Made by a program: the position numbers and the translations under genes. The notes under the pieces are model-generated. The model was given only the letters and a program-made list of their open reading frames with translations. It did not search any database and was not told the origin of the DNA. From Macrococcoides animalis (GTDB lineage Bacteria; Bacillota; Bacilli; Staphylococcales; Staphylococcaceae), in NCBI RefSeq assembly GCF_047425875.1, contig NZ_CP179727.1:1116001-1180000 (forward strand): a stretch of DNA of 64,000 nt, written 5' to 3'. This document shows positions 33,498 through 42,126 of this stretch, in pieces (the stretch's first letter is position 1; each line of letters starts with the position of its first letter).

Positions 33498-35975
33498 TTA
33501 AATAAATAAGTTTAAGTTTGATTTTTCAGTATCTCCTAAGTAAGTTGCAACACCGCCATACTCAACACCCTCAATTAATTCTTCACGTGAAACAGACATA
33601 ATGTCCATGCTCATGGTACAAGCCACCATTTTAATACCCATGCTTTGCGCTTTATCTATCATTACTTCTAATGAATCAACATTTTTCTTGTTCATTACAT
33701 GCTTAATCATTCGAGAACCCATTCCACCCATGTTCATCTTAGAAATCGGTAATTTGCCTGCATGTTTTGGCATCATTTGACTAAACATTTTATCTAATCC
33801 TTGTTTTTCTATTTTTATACCAGGACGTTTAATTACATTTAACCCCCAGAATGTAAAGAACATTGTTACTTCTTTCCCCATCGAAGCGGCACCTGTAGCG
33901 ATAATAAATGATGCAAGCGCTTTATCTAAGTCTCCACTAAATACAACCATTGTTGCACCATTTTTTGTTTCAACAAGTTGATGCCCTTCACTGTCATTCA
34001 TTACTTTTACGGGTAACTGTTTACCTTTTTGAATAATTGCTACTACTTTATTATCAATTGTTTCATTCTTAAGTACCGTGTGTCCTGTTACTTTTGCCCA
34101 TGATTCAATATCCTGACAAAAGCCGAAGTCTGTTACTTGGATCTCTAATTGTTCCCCGTCTTGCATGTCATCTAAGTTCTCTTTCACTTTAAGAATTGGA
34201 CCTGGACATTGTAATCCACTCGCCTCTACAATTCTTCTATCATCACGTATTGCCACTTGTTTCACCTCTTGAGTTATTTCAATTTTTTTCTCTTCAATTT
34301 CATTTGTCTTATTATCTTTCGATGTTAGTGATAGTTTTGATGCATCTTGTGGTTGAGTTAAATAATTTTGTTTATATAACTTGAATCCTCCGTCTAAATT
34401 AATCACATCAAAACCTTCATTTTGTAAGATTCGTGCTGCATTATAGCCACGTTGACCAACTTGACAGTATATTACAACAGGTTCGTTTTTATTAATTTCA
34501 GATAAACGGTTTCTTAACTCGCCCAATGGAATATTTTTTGAGCCTTCAATGTGTCCCATTTCATGTTCTATTGGTTCTCTCACATCAATCACTTGATGTG
34601 ATGTATCATCAATTTCATTAACTTGCATCATTTTCATTTCATCCTCAAGTACATTTTGAGCAATATATCCAGCCATATTTACTGGATCCTTTGCTGAAGA
34701 GAAAGGTGGTGCATATGCAATTTCAATACGCTGTAAATCTGTTACTTTTTGATTAAATGTGATGGCACTTGCAATTAAATCAATGCGCTTATCTACACCG
34801 TTACGACCCACTATCTGAGCCCCATAAATTTCACCTTCCAAAGAAAATATTACTTTAATCGTCATCGGTGTTGCACCAGGATAATAACTTGCATTCGATT
34901 GACCAGATACATGAATAACATGATATCTTTTGCCTAATGATTTTAAAGTCTTTTCATTTAATCCTGTACTCGCAACATTTAAATCAAATACTTTAGCAAT
35001 CGCAGTACCGATTGGCTTAAATTTCTCTACTGACTTACCGTTTATATGGTCAGCTAGTAATCGACCTTGTCGATTTGCAATCCAAGCAAGTGGGATATGC
35101 ACATCTTGTTCACTGATTGCATGCGTTACTTCGGCAACGTCACCAATTGCATAAATTGATGCGTCTGATGTTTGGAATACCTCATTTGTCTTAATCGCTT
35201 TTTTAACACCTAATTCTAATCCAGCAGCTTCTGCTAATGTCGATTCAGGTAATACACCGATTGCCATAATAACCATATCTGCATTAATAACATCTCCATT
35301 ACTAGAGACTACCTTATCACGCTCAATCTTATCAATCGATTGCTTTAACCTTAAATCAATTCCTTTACTCACCATATGATGATGTAATTCCACTGCCATA
35401 TCAATATCAATGCCAGGCATCACTTGATCACCTAACTCAAATAATGCAACTTCTAAATCTAATGCTTTTAAATTTTCAGCCATCTCCAAACCAATAAATC
35501 CACCGCCAACGACTGCCGTTGATTTAACATTATTTTCTTTTATAAAAGCGATAATCTTATCCATATCCGGAATGTTTCTTAAAGAAAAGACATGATTTTG
35601 TTCCGCACCCTCAATCGGTATATGTATTGGTTTGGCACCTGTTGAAAGCACTAAAATATCATAAGATAATGCACTAGTTTGTCCTTTCACTTCGACTTCT
35701 ATTGTTTTATTGTCTCTATTAATCGCTACAACATTTGAGTCTGTCATTACATTAATATTCATTCGGCTTTCCATTAATTCAGGTGTCTGAATTAATAATT
35801 TACTTCTATCTTTAATTTCATCACCGATATGATAAGGTAATCCACAATTTGCAAATGATACATAACTACCTCTTTCAATTAATATGATTTCATCTTGTTC
35901 ATTTAATCTTCTTAATCGAGCTGCTGTTGAAGCACCACCTGCTACTCCACCAACGATTACTATTCTTCTAGTCAT
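33498..35975 (-). CDS. CoA-disulfide reductase-rhodanese-TusA-DsrE fusion
   Basis: An 825-residue protein with four joined modules. Residues about 1-450 are a flavin/NAD(P)H CoA-disulfide reductase (GGVAGGASTAARLRR; active Cys in SFANCGLPYHIGDEI). About 460-545 are a rhodanese with VIYCQVGQRGYNAA. About 575-655 are a TusA-like carrier (EASGLQCPGPILKVKENL). About 665-825 are a DsrE-like domain with MVACTMSMDIM. In S. aureus the rhodanese-TusA-DsrE part is a separate protein, CstA. It probably reduces CoA or other persulfides and passes sulfane sulfur along its own domains. First gene of the leftward unit from the CstR promoter. Confidence 0.9.
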   Translation of the reverse strand: MTRRIVIVGGVAGGASTAARLRRLNEQDEIILIERGSYVSFANCGLPYHIGDEIKDRSKLLIQTPELMESRMNINVMTDSNVVAINRDNKTIEVEVKGQTSALSYDILVLSTGAKPIHIPIEGAEQNHVFSLRNIPDMDKIIAFIKENNVKSTAVVGGGFIGLEMAENLKALDLEVALFELGDQVMPGIDIDMAVELHHHMVSKGIDLRLKQSIDKIERDKVVSSNGDVINADMVIMAIGVLPESTLAEAAGLELGVKKAIKTNEVFQTSDASIYAIGDVAEVTHAISEQDVHIPLAWIANRQGRLLADHINGKSVEKFKPIGTAIAKVFDLNVASTGLNEKTLKSLGKRYHVIHVSGQSNASYYPGATPMTIKVIFSLEGEIYGAQIVGRNGVDKRIDLIASAITFNQKVTDLQRIEIAYAPPFSSAKDPVNMAGYIAQNVLEDEMKMMQVNEIDDTSHQVIDVREPIEHEMGHIEGSKNIPLGELRNRLSEINKNEPVVIYCQVGQRGYNAARILQNEGFDVINLDGGFKLYKQNYLTQPQDASKLSLTSKDNKTNEIEEKKIEITQEVKQVAIRDDRRIVEASGLQCPGPILKVKENLDDMQDGEQLEIQVTDFGFCQDIESWAKVTGHTVLKNETIDNKVVAIIQKGKQLPVKVMNDSEGHQLVETKNGATMVVFSGDLDKALASFIIATGAASMGKEVTMFFTFWGLNVIKRPGIKIEKQGLDKMFSQMMPKHAGKLPISKMNMGGMGSRMIKHVMNKKNVDSLEVMIDKAQSMGIKMVACTMSMDIMSVSREELIEGVEYGGVATYLGDTEKSNLNLFI

Positions 35976-35998
35976 TATTAATTTCCTCCTCTTTTCAA

Positions 35999-36097
35999 AT
36001 ACCTATAGGGGTATACTAACCTAACTATATCAATATGTCAAATACCCCATACCGTATTGAAATATTATTGACAAATATACCCCGTAAGGTATATAGT
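35999..36097. promoter_or_regulatory. divergent promoters with three CstR-type boxes
   Basis: Leftward promoter: TTGACA (36036-36041), 17 bases, TAGTAT (36013-36018); its -10 overlaps box one ATACCTATAGGGGTAT (35999-36014). Rightward promoter: TTGACA (36068-36073), 18 bases, TATAGT (36092-36097); box three TATACCCCGTAAGGTATATA (36076-36095) fills its spacer. A half-conserved box two, ATACCCCATACCGTAT (36042-36057), sits between. The ATACCCC...GGTAT pattern is the CsoR/CstR operator type, so one regulator can silence both arms. Confidence 0.88.
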
Positions 36098-36130
36098 AGA
36101 ACACATTACAAACAAGAAAGGTGAAGTACA

Positions 36131-36391
36131 ATGGAATTTGATAAAAGTTCAATGAATAGATTAAAAAGAATACAAGGTCAACTTAATGGTGTGATAAAAA
36201 TGATGGAAGAAGGAAAAGACTGTCGTGATGTTGTCATGCAACTTAGTGCCTCTCGTAGTGGCTTAGAAAGATTAATCGGCGTAATTGTTAGTGAGAACTT
36301 AACGCAATGTGTTAAAGAAAGCGTCAAAAATAATGAAGATACCGACGAACTTGTAAAACAAGCAGTGGATCTTCTAATAAAAAGTAGGTAA
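36131..36391 (+). CDS. cstR: CsoR-family persulfide sensor CstR
   Basis: An 86-residue all-helical repressor: RLKRIQGQLNGVIKMMEEGKDCRDVVMQLSASRSGLERL, with the two CsoR-family cysteines at about residues 32 and 61 (GKDCRD, TQCVKE). The histidine between them that copper sensors need is absent, as in CstR, which reacts with persulfides to make di- and trisulfide bridges. The divergent sulfur genes and the CsoR-type boxes support the call. First gene of the rightward operon. Confidence 0.93.
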   Translation: MEFDKSSMNRLKRIQGQLNGVIKMMEEGKDCRDVVMQLSASRSGLERLIGVIVSENLTQCVKESVKNNEDTDELVKQAVDLLIKSR

Positions 36392-36396
36392 TTAAA

Positions 36397-36693
36397 ATGA
36401 CAAATTATCAAACAATTAACGTAAATACACTAAAATCATTATTGAATGATGAAAGCATCAATCTCATTGATGTTAGGGAAGTCCATGAATATGAAGCAAG
36501 CCATATTGATGGATCAATCAATATACCCCTATCTGTATTGAGTGGGCAAACTAATCAATTCAAAAAAGATGAACATTACCATATTATTTGTAGATCAGGG
36601 AATCGCAGTGGACAAGCCTGCCAATATTTAAGTGGCTTAGGTATTGAAACAACAAATATTGATGGCGGCATGCTAGATTGGGAATCTTTATAA
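36397..36693 (+). CDS. single-domain rhodanese
   Basis: A 98-residue rhodanese: NLIDVREVHEYEASHIDGSINIPLS, and active-site loop HIICRSGNRSGQA (Cys about 68). It moves sulfane sulfur between thiosulfate or persulfides and thiol acceptors. It starts five bases after cstR and its stop shares a base with the TauE start (TAATG). Confidence 0.92.
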   Translation: MTNYQTINVNTLKSLLNDESINLIDVREVHEYEASHIDGSINIPLSVLSGQTNQFKKDEHYHIICRSGNRSGQACQYLSGLGIETTNIDGGMLDWESL

Positions 36694-37445
36694 TGTCATT
36701 TGTATTATTCGCAATCATTGGTGCACTTGGAGCTTTTTTATCTGGCTTAATAGGTATTGGTGGCGCAATTATCATGTATCCTATGTTGTTATTTATACCG
36801 CCCATTTTTAATATAGAAATGACCCCAACATTGGCAGCTGGACTAACTGCATCACAAGTTTTCTTTAGTACACTCAGCGGTAGCATCAGTCAAAGAAAAA
36901 ATGAGTATATTAATACATCTATTATTATTCCAATGAGTATAGGGATTCTATTAGGCAGTATTAGTGGCGCTTATCTTGCATCTATATTTGATGAATCTAT
37001 CATCAATATCGTGTATACCTTGCTTGCGATACTTGCAGTAATACTTATGTTTATTAAAGTAAAATCAAATGATACAAAGACTACTTATAATAAATTTGCA
37101 TTATTCTTTGTAGCAGCCATGATAGGAATTCTTTCAGGCATTGTCGGTGCAGGTGGTGCGTTCTTAATCGTACCTATTTTACTAACTCTCTTTAAAGTAC
37201 CCTTTAGAGTCGTAATTGCTAACAGCATCATCGTCGCTTTCGTATCATCCATCGGAACATTCTTTACAAAGTTCCTTACAGGCAGTGTGGAGTTAGAACA
37301 TGCACTCCCACTAATTATCGCCAGTTTAATATTTGCACCACTCGGAACGAAGGTATCGAAGAGAACCAATCAAACAGTATTAAGGTATATTCTTACTGCG
37401 CTTATAATAATGGCTGCAGTAAAGATGATTATTGATATGATATAG
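36693..37445 (+). CDS. tauE: TauE/SafE-family sulfite/sulfur-anion exporter
   Basis: A 250-residue membrane protein with eight helices and the TauE/SafE repeats GALGAFLSGLIGIGGAIIMYP and GILSGIVGAGGAFLIVP. In cst operons it is thought to export sulfite or a related sulfur anion. The start is the ATG at 36693, coupled to the rhodanese stop; a TTG at 36678 lies inside the rhodanese gene and has no ribosome binding site. Confidence 0.9.
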   Translation: MSFVLFAIIGALGAFLSGLIGIGGAIIMYPMLLFIPPIFNIEMTPTLAAGLTASQVFFSTLSGSISQRKNEYINTSIIIPMSIGILLGSISGAYLASIFDESIINIVYTLLAILAVILMFIKVKSNDTKTTYNKFALFFVAAMIGILSGIVGAGGAFLIVPILLTLFKVPFRVVIANSIIVAFVSSIGTFFTKFLTGSVELEHALPLIIASLIFAPLGTKVSKRTNQTVLRYILTALIIMAAVKMIIDMI

Positions 37446-37478
37446 AAAACGAGAGCCGAAATCGGCTCTCGTTTTTTT
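37446..37478. terminator. bidirectional terminator, tauE / ABC permease
   Basis: Perfect 14-bp stem, AAAACGAGAGCCGA (37446-37459) with TCGGCTCTCGTTTT (37462-37475), then a T run. Confidence 0.94.
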
Positions 37479-38163
37479 AGTCTGTTGAATTTTTTTTAAA
37501 TAGAAATACTGTAATGACAAACAAAATAAGTGTCCAAATTCCAATAATAAGAATATGTTTTATTTCACCATTTTGAGCTAACAAGTCATATTGTGATGTA
37601 GGACTATAACTATTTAATTTCATAAAGAAATTATCTTTATTAAATCCCATATTAGAGAACGTTGGTGCCATTGCAAAAATAAATAATACTGGCAAATAAT
37701 AAATGCTAGTTTCAGAAACATTTTTTACTGCTAACCCAATTGAAATACCCACAAATAAGAAAAATAAAAATAATAAAATAAATCCAATTATCATTTTGTT
37801 ATTTATAAGTACACTAACATCAATAATCATTAAACTTATAAAAATCGTTACTATAGTAAAGAAACTCACAACTAAACTTTTACCGATTAGAATATCTAAC
37901 ATAGATGCTGGTGAATTTACCAATCCCCTTAAAGTATTCTTTTCTTTCTCTTCAGCTATCATAGTCATCAATGTTCCAGTTAAAACTGATCCTAAACAAA
38001 TTGCAATCATTAATATAGCTAAAGTTTTACTTTCCCTTCCTTCTAAAGGTGTTTTACTGAATATTACAGCCATCACAATCGGTAATATCGGCATCGTAAG
38101 TAACATCATATTTCTCATAAATTCTTTGAAATCTTTCTCTGCTATTGCCATTACTCTATTCAT
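37477..38163 (-). CDS. ABC-2-type exporter permease
   Basis: About 228 residues with six membrane helices and the EEKEKNTLRGLVNSPASMLDILIGKS loop typical of ABC-2 permeases of the NatB/drug-export kind. It pairs with the ATPase gene ending at 38172. AAGG lies six bases before the ATG at 38163 (the ATG at 38169 abuts it). Third gene of a LytTR-ATPase-permease unit; substrate unknown, perhaps a peptide or lipid-active compound. Confidence 0.88.
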   Translation of the reverse strand: MNRVMAIAEKDFKEFMRNMMLLTMPILPIVMAVIFSKTPLEGRESKTLAILMIAICLGSVLTGTLMTMIAEEKEKNTLRGLVNSPASMLDILIGKSLVVSFFTIVTIFISLMIIDVSVLINNKMIIGFILLFLFFLFVGISIGLAVKNVSETSIYYLPVLFIFAMAPTFSNMGFNKDNFFMKLNSYSPTSQYDLLAQNGEIKHILIIGIWTLILFVITVFLFKKNSTD

Positions 38164-38171
38164 CCTCATCC

Positions 38172-39011
38172 TTAAACAAGCTCCTTTCCAGTCACTTTAA
38201 TAAATACTTCTCCGAGTGTCGGTTCATTTGTATAAATGCGTTTGACTTGCTTTGAATATAATAATTCAGTTATTTGCATTACATCTTCTTTTTTTACTCT
38301 TCTTAAAGATGAGTCATTCATTTCCAAGGTAATAGTTTGATCTGAATGCTGATATCTTAAGTTATCAGGTGTATCAAGTGCAATGAGCTTTCCGTTGTTG
38401 ATTAGTGCAATACGGTCACATAAACTTTCTGCTTCATCCATATTATGAGTTGTTAAGAATATTGTCGCACCACTTTCTTTTAATTTTAATAAACCTTTAT
38501 GGATATGTCTTGTCGTATTAGGATCTAATGCTGATGTTGGCTCATCTAAAAATAATAGTTTTGGTTGATGCAATAGTGCTTTCGCCAACAGAATTCTTTG
38601 ACGCATCCCTTTCGATAATTTTTTTACGACTGTTTTCTTCTCACTGTCTAATTGTACGAATGATAGTACTTCATCAATTCTATTTATTGGCTGTTTGTAC
38701 AACCCTGCAAACATCTTTAAATTATCAAATACTGTGAGTCTTTCATATAAAGCACTGTTATCAGATAGTATGCCAATTTGTTCTCTAAATTCAGCTGTTT
38801 GCAATGCTTTATCTTTATAATGAAATACTTGAATATTACCACTTGATGTCGATGTTTCACCTGTCAGCATTTTTATCGTTGTCGTCTTACCTGAGCCACT
38901 TGGTCCAAGCAATCCAAAAATTTCACCTTGCTTAATGTTTAATGATAAATGATCAACTGCTTTTTTACTGTCGTACATCTTCACTACATTATTCATTTGT
39001 ATTAATGTCAT
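38172..39011 (-). CDS. ABC exporter ATP-binding protein
   Basis: A 279-residue ABC ATPase with Walker A GPSGSGKTT, signature LSKGMRQRILLAKALL, Walker B LLFLDEPTSALD and H-loop TTHNMDEAE. The C-terminal extension (about residues 220-279, EPTLGEVFIKVTGKE) is that of NatA-type exporter ATPases. Partner of the permease that follows. It lies 82 bp downstream of the LytTR regulator gene. Confidence 0.93.
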   Translation of the reverse strand: MTLIQMNNVVKMYDSKKAVDHLSLNIKQGEIFGLLGPSGSGKTTTIKMLTGETSTSSGNIQVFHYKDKALQTAEFREQIGILSDNSALYERLTVFDNLKMFAGLYKQPINRIDEVLSFVQLDSEKKTVVKKLSKGMRQRILLAKALLHQPKLLFLDEPTSALDPNTTRHIHKGLLKLKESGATIFLTTHNMDEAESLCDRIALINNGKLIALDTPDNLRYQHSDQTITLEMNDSSLRRVKKEDVMQITELLYSKQVKRIYTNEPTLGEVFIKVTGKELV

Positions 39012-39093
39012 AAAAAGAAGCCTCCAATCAATTTGTTATCCAAATTGTATTAGAGACTGGATGTCATCACTATAATATGCAGGTTAAATGTAC

Positions 39094-40113
39094 CTAATTT
39101 TCCGTGAAATGTACCTCATGGTTGTTAAAATATCCTTGGATTTCTTTCACTTTATTACGTGATAAAGGTACGAATGTATTATCTAATCCATCTATTTTAA
39201 TCGAATATGAATTCTTGGACCATGTAATCATTTCAGTCACTCTTTGAAGGTTTAAAATATATGAACGATGACATCTATAAAACCCATAAACTCTTAACTT
39301 TTCTTCTAATTCATTTAAAGTGTAATCCGCTTTAAATGATTCATTGTTTAAATAAATATTCACCTTACCTTCTGAACCTTCTATATAATCAATATTTTCA
39401 GGATTAATGAATATTGTTTTATCTTCTGATTTCACTGATATTCTAAATACATTACTTCTAGTAAGTTGTTGATTTATTTCTTGGGAAATATGTTCTGCCT
39501 TATTCTCTAAATATCCACTATTTTGTATTTTGTTATTTTGATTATGTTTCTCTTGTATTACTTTAGGTAATGATTCTTTCGTTTCGTATTCATCTGTATA
39601 TATTTCTAATTGCTTAATTTGTTCTTTCTTTACTTGATACACTTCATTTGATAATAATATGGCATGATCAATATACGATAATATTTGCAACACTTTATGT
39701 TTTTCATAAAATAAAGGTATGATACTCAGTAAACAGTCGATTGTTTCAATCTTTATGTCATGTAATATATTTTTAAACAAAACAATTTCTTTATCTTGTA
39801 AAAATGCTAGTGCTACTTTTAACAAAACATATTCATCATAGTCTAACTTTTTCACTTTTATATTTTGAAACTCAAACAATTCAAATTGCTTTAATACAAA
39901 ATCAATATTATCTTTGCTATTAAACCACTTCATATAAAATTTCAATTGTTCTCTTACAGTCAAACGTTCATGAAATGGTACAGTAAAATCTTCTATCCAA
40001 GCATCTCTTTTTTCGAAAAATGATATAATTTCTTGCTGTTGATTCGTATTTGAGACAATACAAATATGTTCTGATACTTTTAATTCACTTAAATAATCTA
40101 ATAAATTTGCCAT
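39094..40113 (-). CDS. LytTR regulator with degenerate ABC-ATPase-like N-terminus
   Basis: A 339-residue protein. Residues about 235-335 are a LytTR DNA-binding domain (FRISVKSEDKTIFINPENIDYIEG, FYRCHRSYILNLQRV, VPLSRNKVKEIQGYF). Residues 1-170 follow the landmarks of the neighbouring ATPase without its catalytic motifs: LTVREQLKFYMKWF (LTVFDNLKMFAGLY), KKLDYDEYVLLKVALAFLQDKEIVLFKNIL (KKLSKGMRQRILLAKALLHQPKLLFLDEPT) and SYIDHAILLSNEVYQV (MDEAESLCDRIALI). There is no Walker A, signature or Walker B. It probably senses the transporter or its cargo and regulates the operon. The likeness is read by eye. Confidence 0.85.
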   Translation of the reverse strand: MANLLDYLSELKVSEHICIVSNTNQQQEIISFFEKRDAWIEDFTVPFHERLTVREQLKFYMKWFNSKDNIDFVLKQFELFEFQNIKVKKLDYDEYVLLKVALAFLQDKEIVLFKNILHDIKIETIDCLLSIIPLFYEKHKVLQILSYIDHAILLSNEVYQVKKEQIKQLEIYTDEYETKESLPKVIQEKHNQNNKIQNSGYLENKAEHISQEINQQLTRSNVFRISVKSEDKTIFINPENIDYIEGSEGKVNIYLNNESFKADYTLNELEEKLRVYGFYRCHRSYILNLQRVTEMITWSKNSYSIKIDGLDNTFVPLSRNKVKEIQGYFNNHEVHFTEN

Positions 40114-40183
40114 ATTTGCCTCCTACGCTTTAAATATATGAATAATTTTATCATAGCATATTACAGATGTAGTTTATTGACAG

Positions 40184-40213
40184 AAAAAGCCTGTGACAAT
40201 TCACAGACTTTTT
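40184..40213. terminator. bidirectional hairpin between divergent genes
   Basis: AAAAAG-C-CTGTGA (40184-40196) pairs with TCACAG-A-CTTTTT (40201-40213), four-base loop, A and T tracts on either side. It lies upstream of both the LytTR gene and the small membrane-protein gene, so it is placed to insulate rather than to end either gene. Confidence 0.75.
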
Positions 40214-40284
40214 TGATATTTCTATTTACTTTATTGTATACGTTATATATAATAGGTTAACTCTAAAGAAAGGCAGTGGTCAAT

Positions 40285-40473
40285 ATGAAATACTATTTAA
40301 TTCATACTGTTTGTGCAATACTTGCATTTGTCATCGTAACATTCGTCGACATGACAATGCTCGAAAAAGGTTCCACTGCCGATTTAGCTGCCAAATCTCT
40401 CTTAATTGCGTTAATAATATTTATCACATATTATTATATTCAACTTAATCGTCATACAAAATATCACGATTAA
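40285..40473 (+). CDS. small membrane protein, unknown
   Basis: About 62 residues (from the ATG at 40285; a GTG at 40276 is possible) with two membrane helices, about residues 3-20 and 34-52, joined by a short acidic/Lys loop. A plausible promoter, TTTACT-17 bases-TATAAT, ends near 40252. The last four bases overlap the convergent sdaAA gene end. No family recognised. Confidence 0.65.
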   Translation: MKYYLIHTVCAILAFVIVTFVDMTMLEKGSTADLAAKSLLIALIIFITYYYIQLNRHTKYHD

Positions 40474-41363
40474 GCATTAACAGTTGGACGTGGTCCGAAG
40501 ATACGTTCTTTCATTTCTTGACCGGCTGGTGTTCCTGCAAGTCCGCCTAAGCCTGTCTCACGAAGTTCGCTCGGAAGTCCACGTCCTACTTTATCCATTG
40601 CTTCAATGACTTGGTCTGCAGGGATTTTACATTCAATACCTGCTAAAGCTAAGTCTGCTGCAATTAAAGCATTCCCTGCTCCAATCGTATTTCTCATTAC
40701 ACACGGTATTTCTACTAGCCCTGCTACTGGATCACATACTAATCCTAGAAGGTTACCCAACGCATGTGCAATCGCATGAGATGATTGTTCAGCTGTTCCA
40801 CCTTTAACTGCAACTGCCGCTGCTGCCGCTATTGCTGATGCACTACCCACTTCTGCTTGACATCCTCCGACCGCACCAGCTACTGAAGCATTATTTGCAA
40901 TTACAACCCCTAATAAAGCTGTTGTAAATAAGAATTCAATTTCTTGTTCTTCAGTCAAGTTTAATTTTTCTTCTACTGAGAAAAGTACACCTGGAATTGT
41001 ACCCGATGAACCAGCAGTAGGTGTAGCACAAATTAGTCCCATTGCTGCATTCACTTCATTTGTTGCAATCGCAAATTGCAATGCTTTTGCTACATCAGTT
41101 CCTGATAATGGATCGTTTTGTAGACGATAGTTTCTCATTTTGATAGCATCTTGTCCTGTTAAACCAGTTACAGACTTCACACCTTCGCCACTGGACCCAC
41201 GAAGTACAGCAGCTTTCATAACTTCTAGATTTTTACGCATTTTTTCAATAACTTCTTCACGTGTCATGTCTGAAGATTCCATTTCCATTTCAATCATTAA
41301 TTCTGCTATTGATTTACCTGTTTTATTTACTGCTTCTACTACTTCTTGTATAGAGTTATACAT
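40470..41363 (-). CDS. sdaAA: L-serine dehydratase alpha subunit
   Basis: A 297-residue iron-sulfur subunit. Cluster cysteines lie in LICATPTAGSSGTIPG, LGLVCDPVAGLVEIPCVMRN, and a region near GGCQAEVGSASA. With SdaAB it deaminates L-serine to pyruvate and ammonia through an oxygen-sensitive 4Fe-4S cluster. Third gene of pfoR-sdaAB-sdaAA, 15 bp after sdaAB. Confidence 0.95.
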   Translation of the reverse strand: MYNSIQEVVEAVNKTGKSIAELMIEMEMESSDMTREEVIEKMRKNLEVMKAAVLRGSSGEGVKSVTGLTGQDAIKMRNYRLQNDPLSGTDVAKALQFAIATNEVNAAMGLICATPTAGSSGTIPGVLFSVEEKLNLTEEQEIEFLFTTALLGVVIANNASVAGAVGGCQAEVGSASAIAAAAAVAVKGGTAEQSSHAIAHALGNLLGLVCDPVAGLVEIPCVMRNTIGAGNALIAADLALAGIECKIPADQVIEAMDKVGRGLPSELRETGLGGLAGTPAGQEMKERIFGPRPTVNA

Positions 41364-41378
41364 TATCCTTCCTCCTTG

Positions 41379-42056
41379 TTAAATGATATTTGAGAATTCT
41401 ATTGATTTAAATTTTGATTTGATTGATTCTAATAATTCAACTTTAATAGGCTTGTGTAAATGTAGTGCTACGATTGTTTTACCGTCTTTTTGAGATTTAA
41501 TTTCTTCGTTAATATTTAACCCTGATTCAGCTAAAGTGTTTATACATCGATTAAATTCACCCAGTGGTTCTTCTCCATAAAGTACCAATAGTGGTAATGT
41601 GTGATTCATCAAAGCACATGCACCATTTACATGAATACTTCGAACTTTAATTGTACCGCCACCAATTGAATTCGCACATACTTCAATGTGTTTATCTCCT
41701 TTATCTAAACGTACTAATGCTGAGTTAGGATGCTCTCCAACATTTGTGCCTGTTTCTTCAATAAATTCAATATTGATACCTTTTGATTTCGCAATTTCAA
41801 TTGATGTTTTTACGCGCGGATCTTCTGTTGGAAAGTCTAATACACCTGCAATAATAGCTAAGTCTGTACCATGTCCTGCATGCGTTTCGGCAAATGATTC
41901 AAAGTAAGAAATAGAAATATTCTCTGGTTCATCACCTAAAACCTTTCTTGCTGCTGACCCCATTCTTACTGCTCCAGCTGTATGTGAGCTTGATGGTCCA
42001 ATCATAATTGGCCCAATCACATCAAATGCACTCTTATAGTCTGCCGTTCTCGCCAT
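41379..42056 (-). CDS. sdaAB: L-serine dehydratase beta subunit
   Basis: About 225 residues: the substrate-binding N-terminal domain (FDVIGPIMIGPSSSHTAGAVRMGSAA) and a C-terminal ACT-like domain (about residues 145-225). Partner of SdaAA in serine catabolism. The start is the ATG at 42056, eight bases after GGAGG; the TTG at 42071 lies inside that ribosome binding site. Confidence 0.95.
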   Translation of the reverse strand: MARTADYKSAFDVIGPIMIGPSSSHTAGAVRMGSAARKVLGDEPENISISYFESFAETHAGHGTDLAIIAGVLDFPTEDPRVKTSIEIAKSKGINIEFIEETGTNVGEHPNSALVRLDKGDKHIEVCANSIGGGTIKVRSIHVNGACALMNHTLPLLVLYGEEPLGEFNRCINTLAESGLNINEEIKSQKDGKTIVALHLHKPIKVELLESIKSKFKSIEFSNII

Positions 42057-42126
42057 TTTCAATTCCTCCAATTTTCATTTATCATTTCGTTTATTTCTTC
42101 ATTTCTATCCTATTGATATTATTTTA

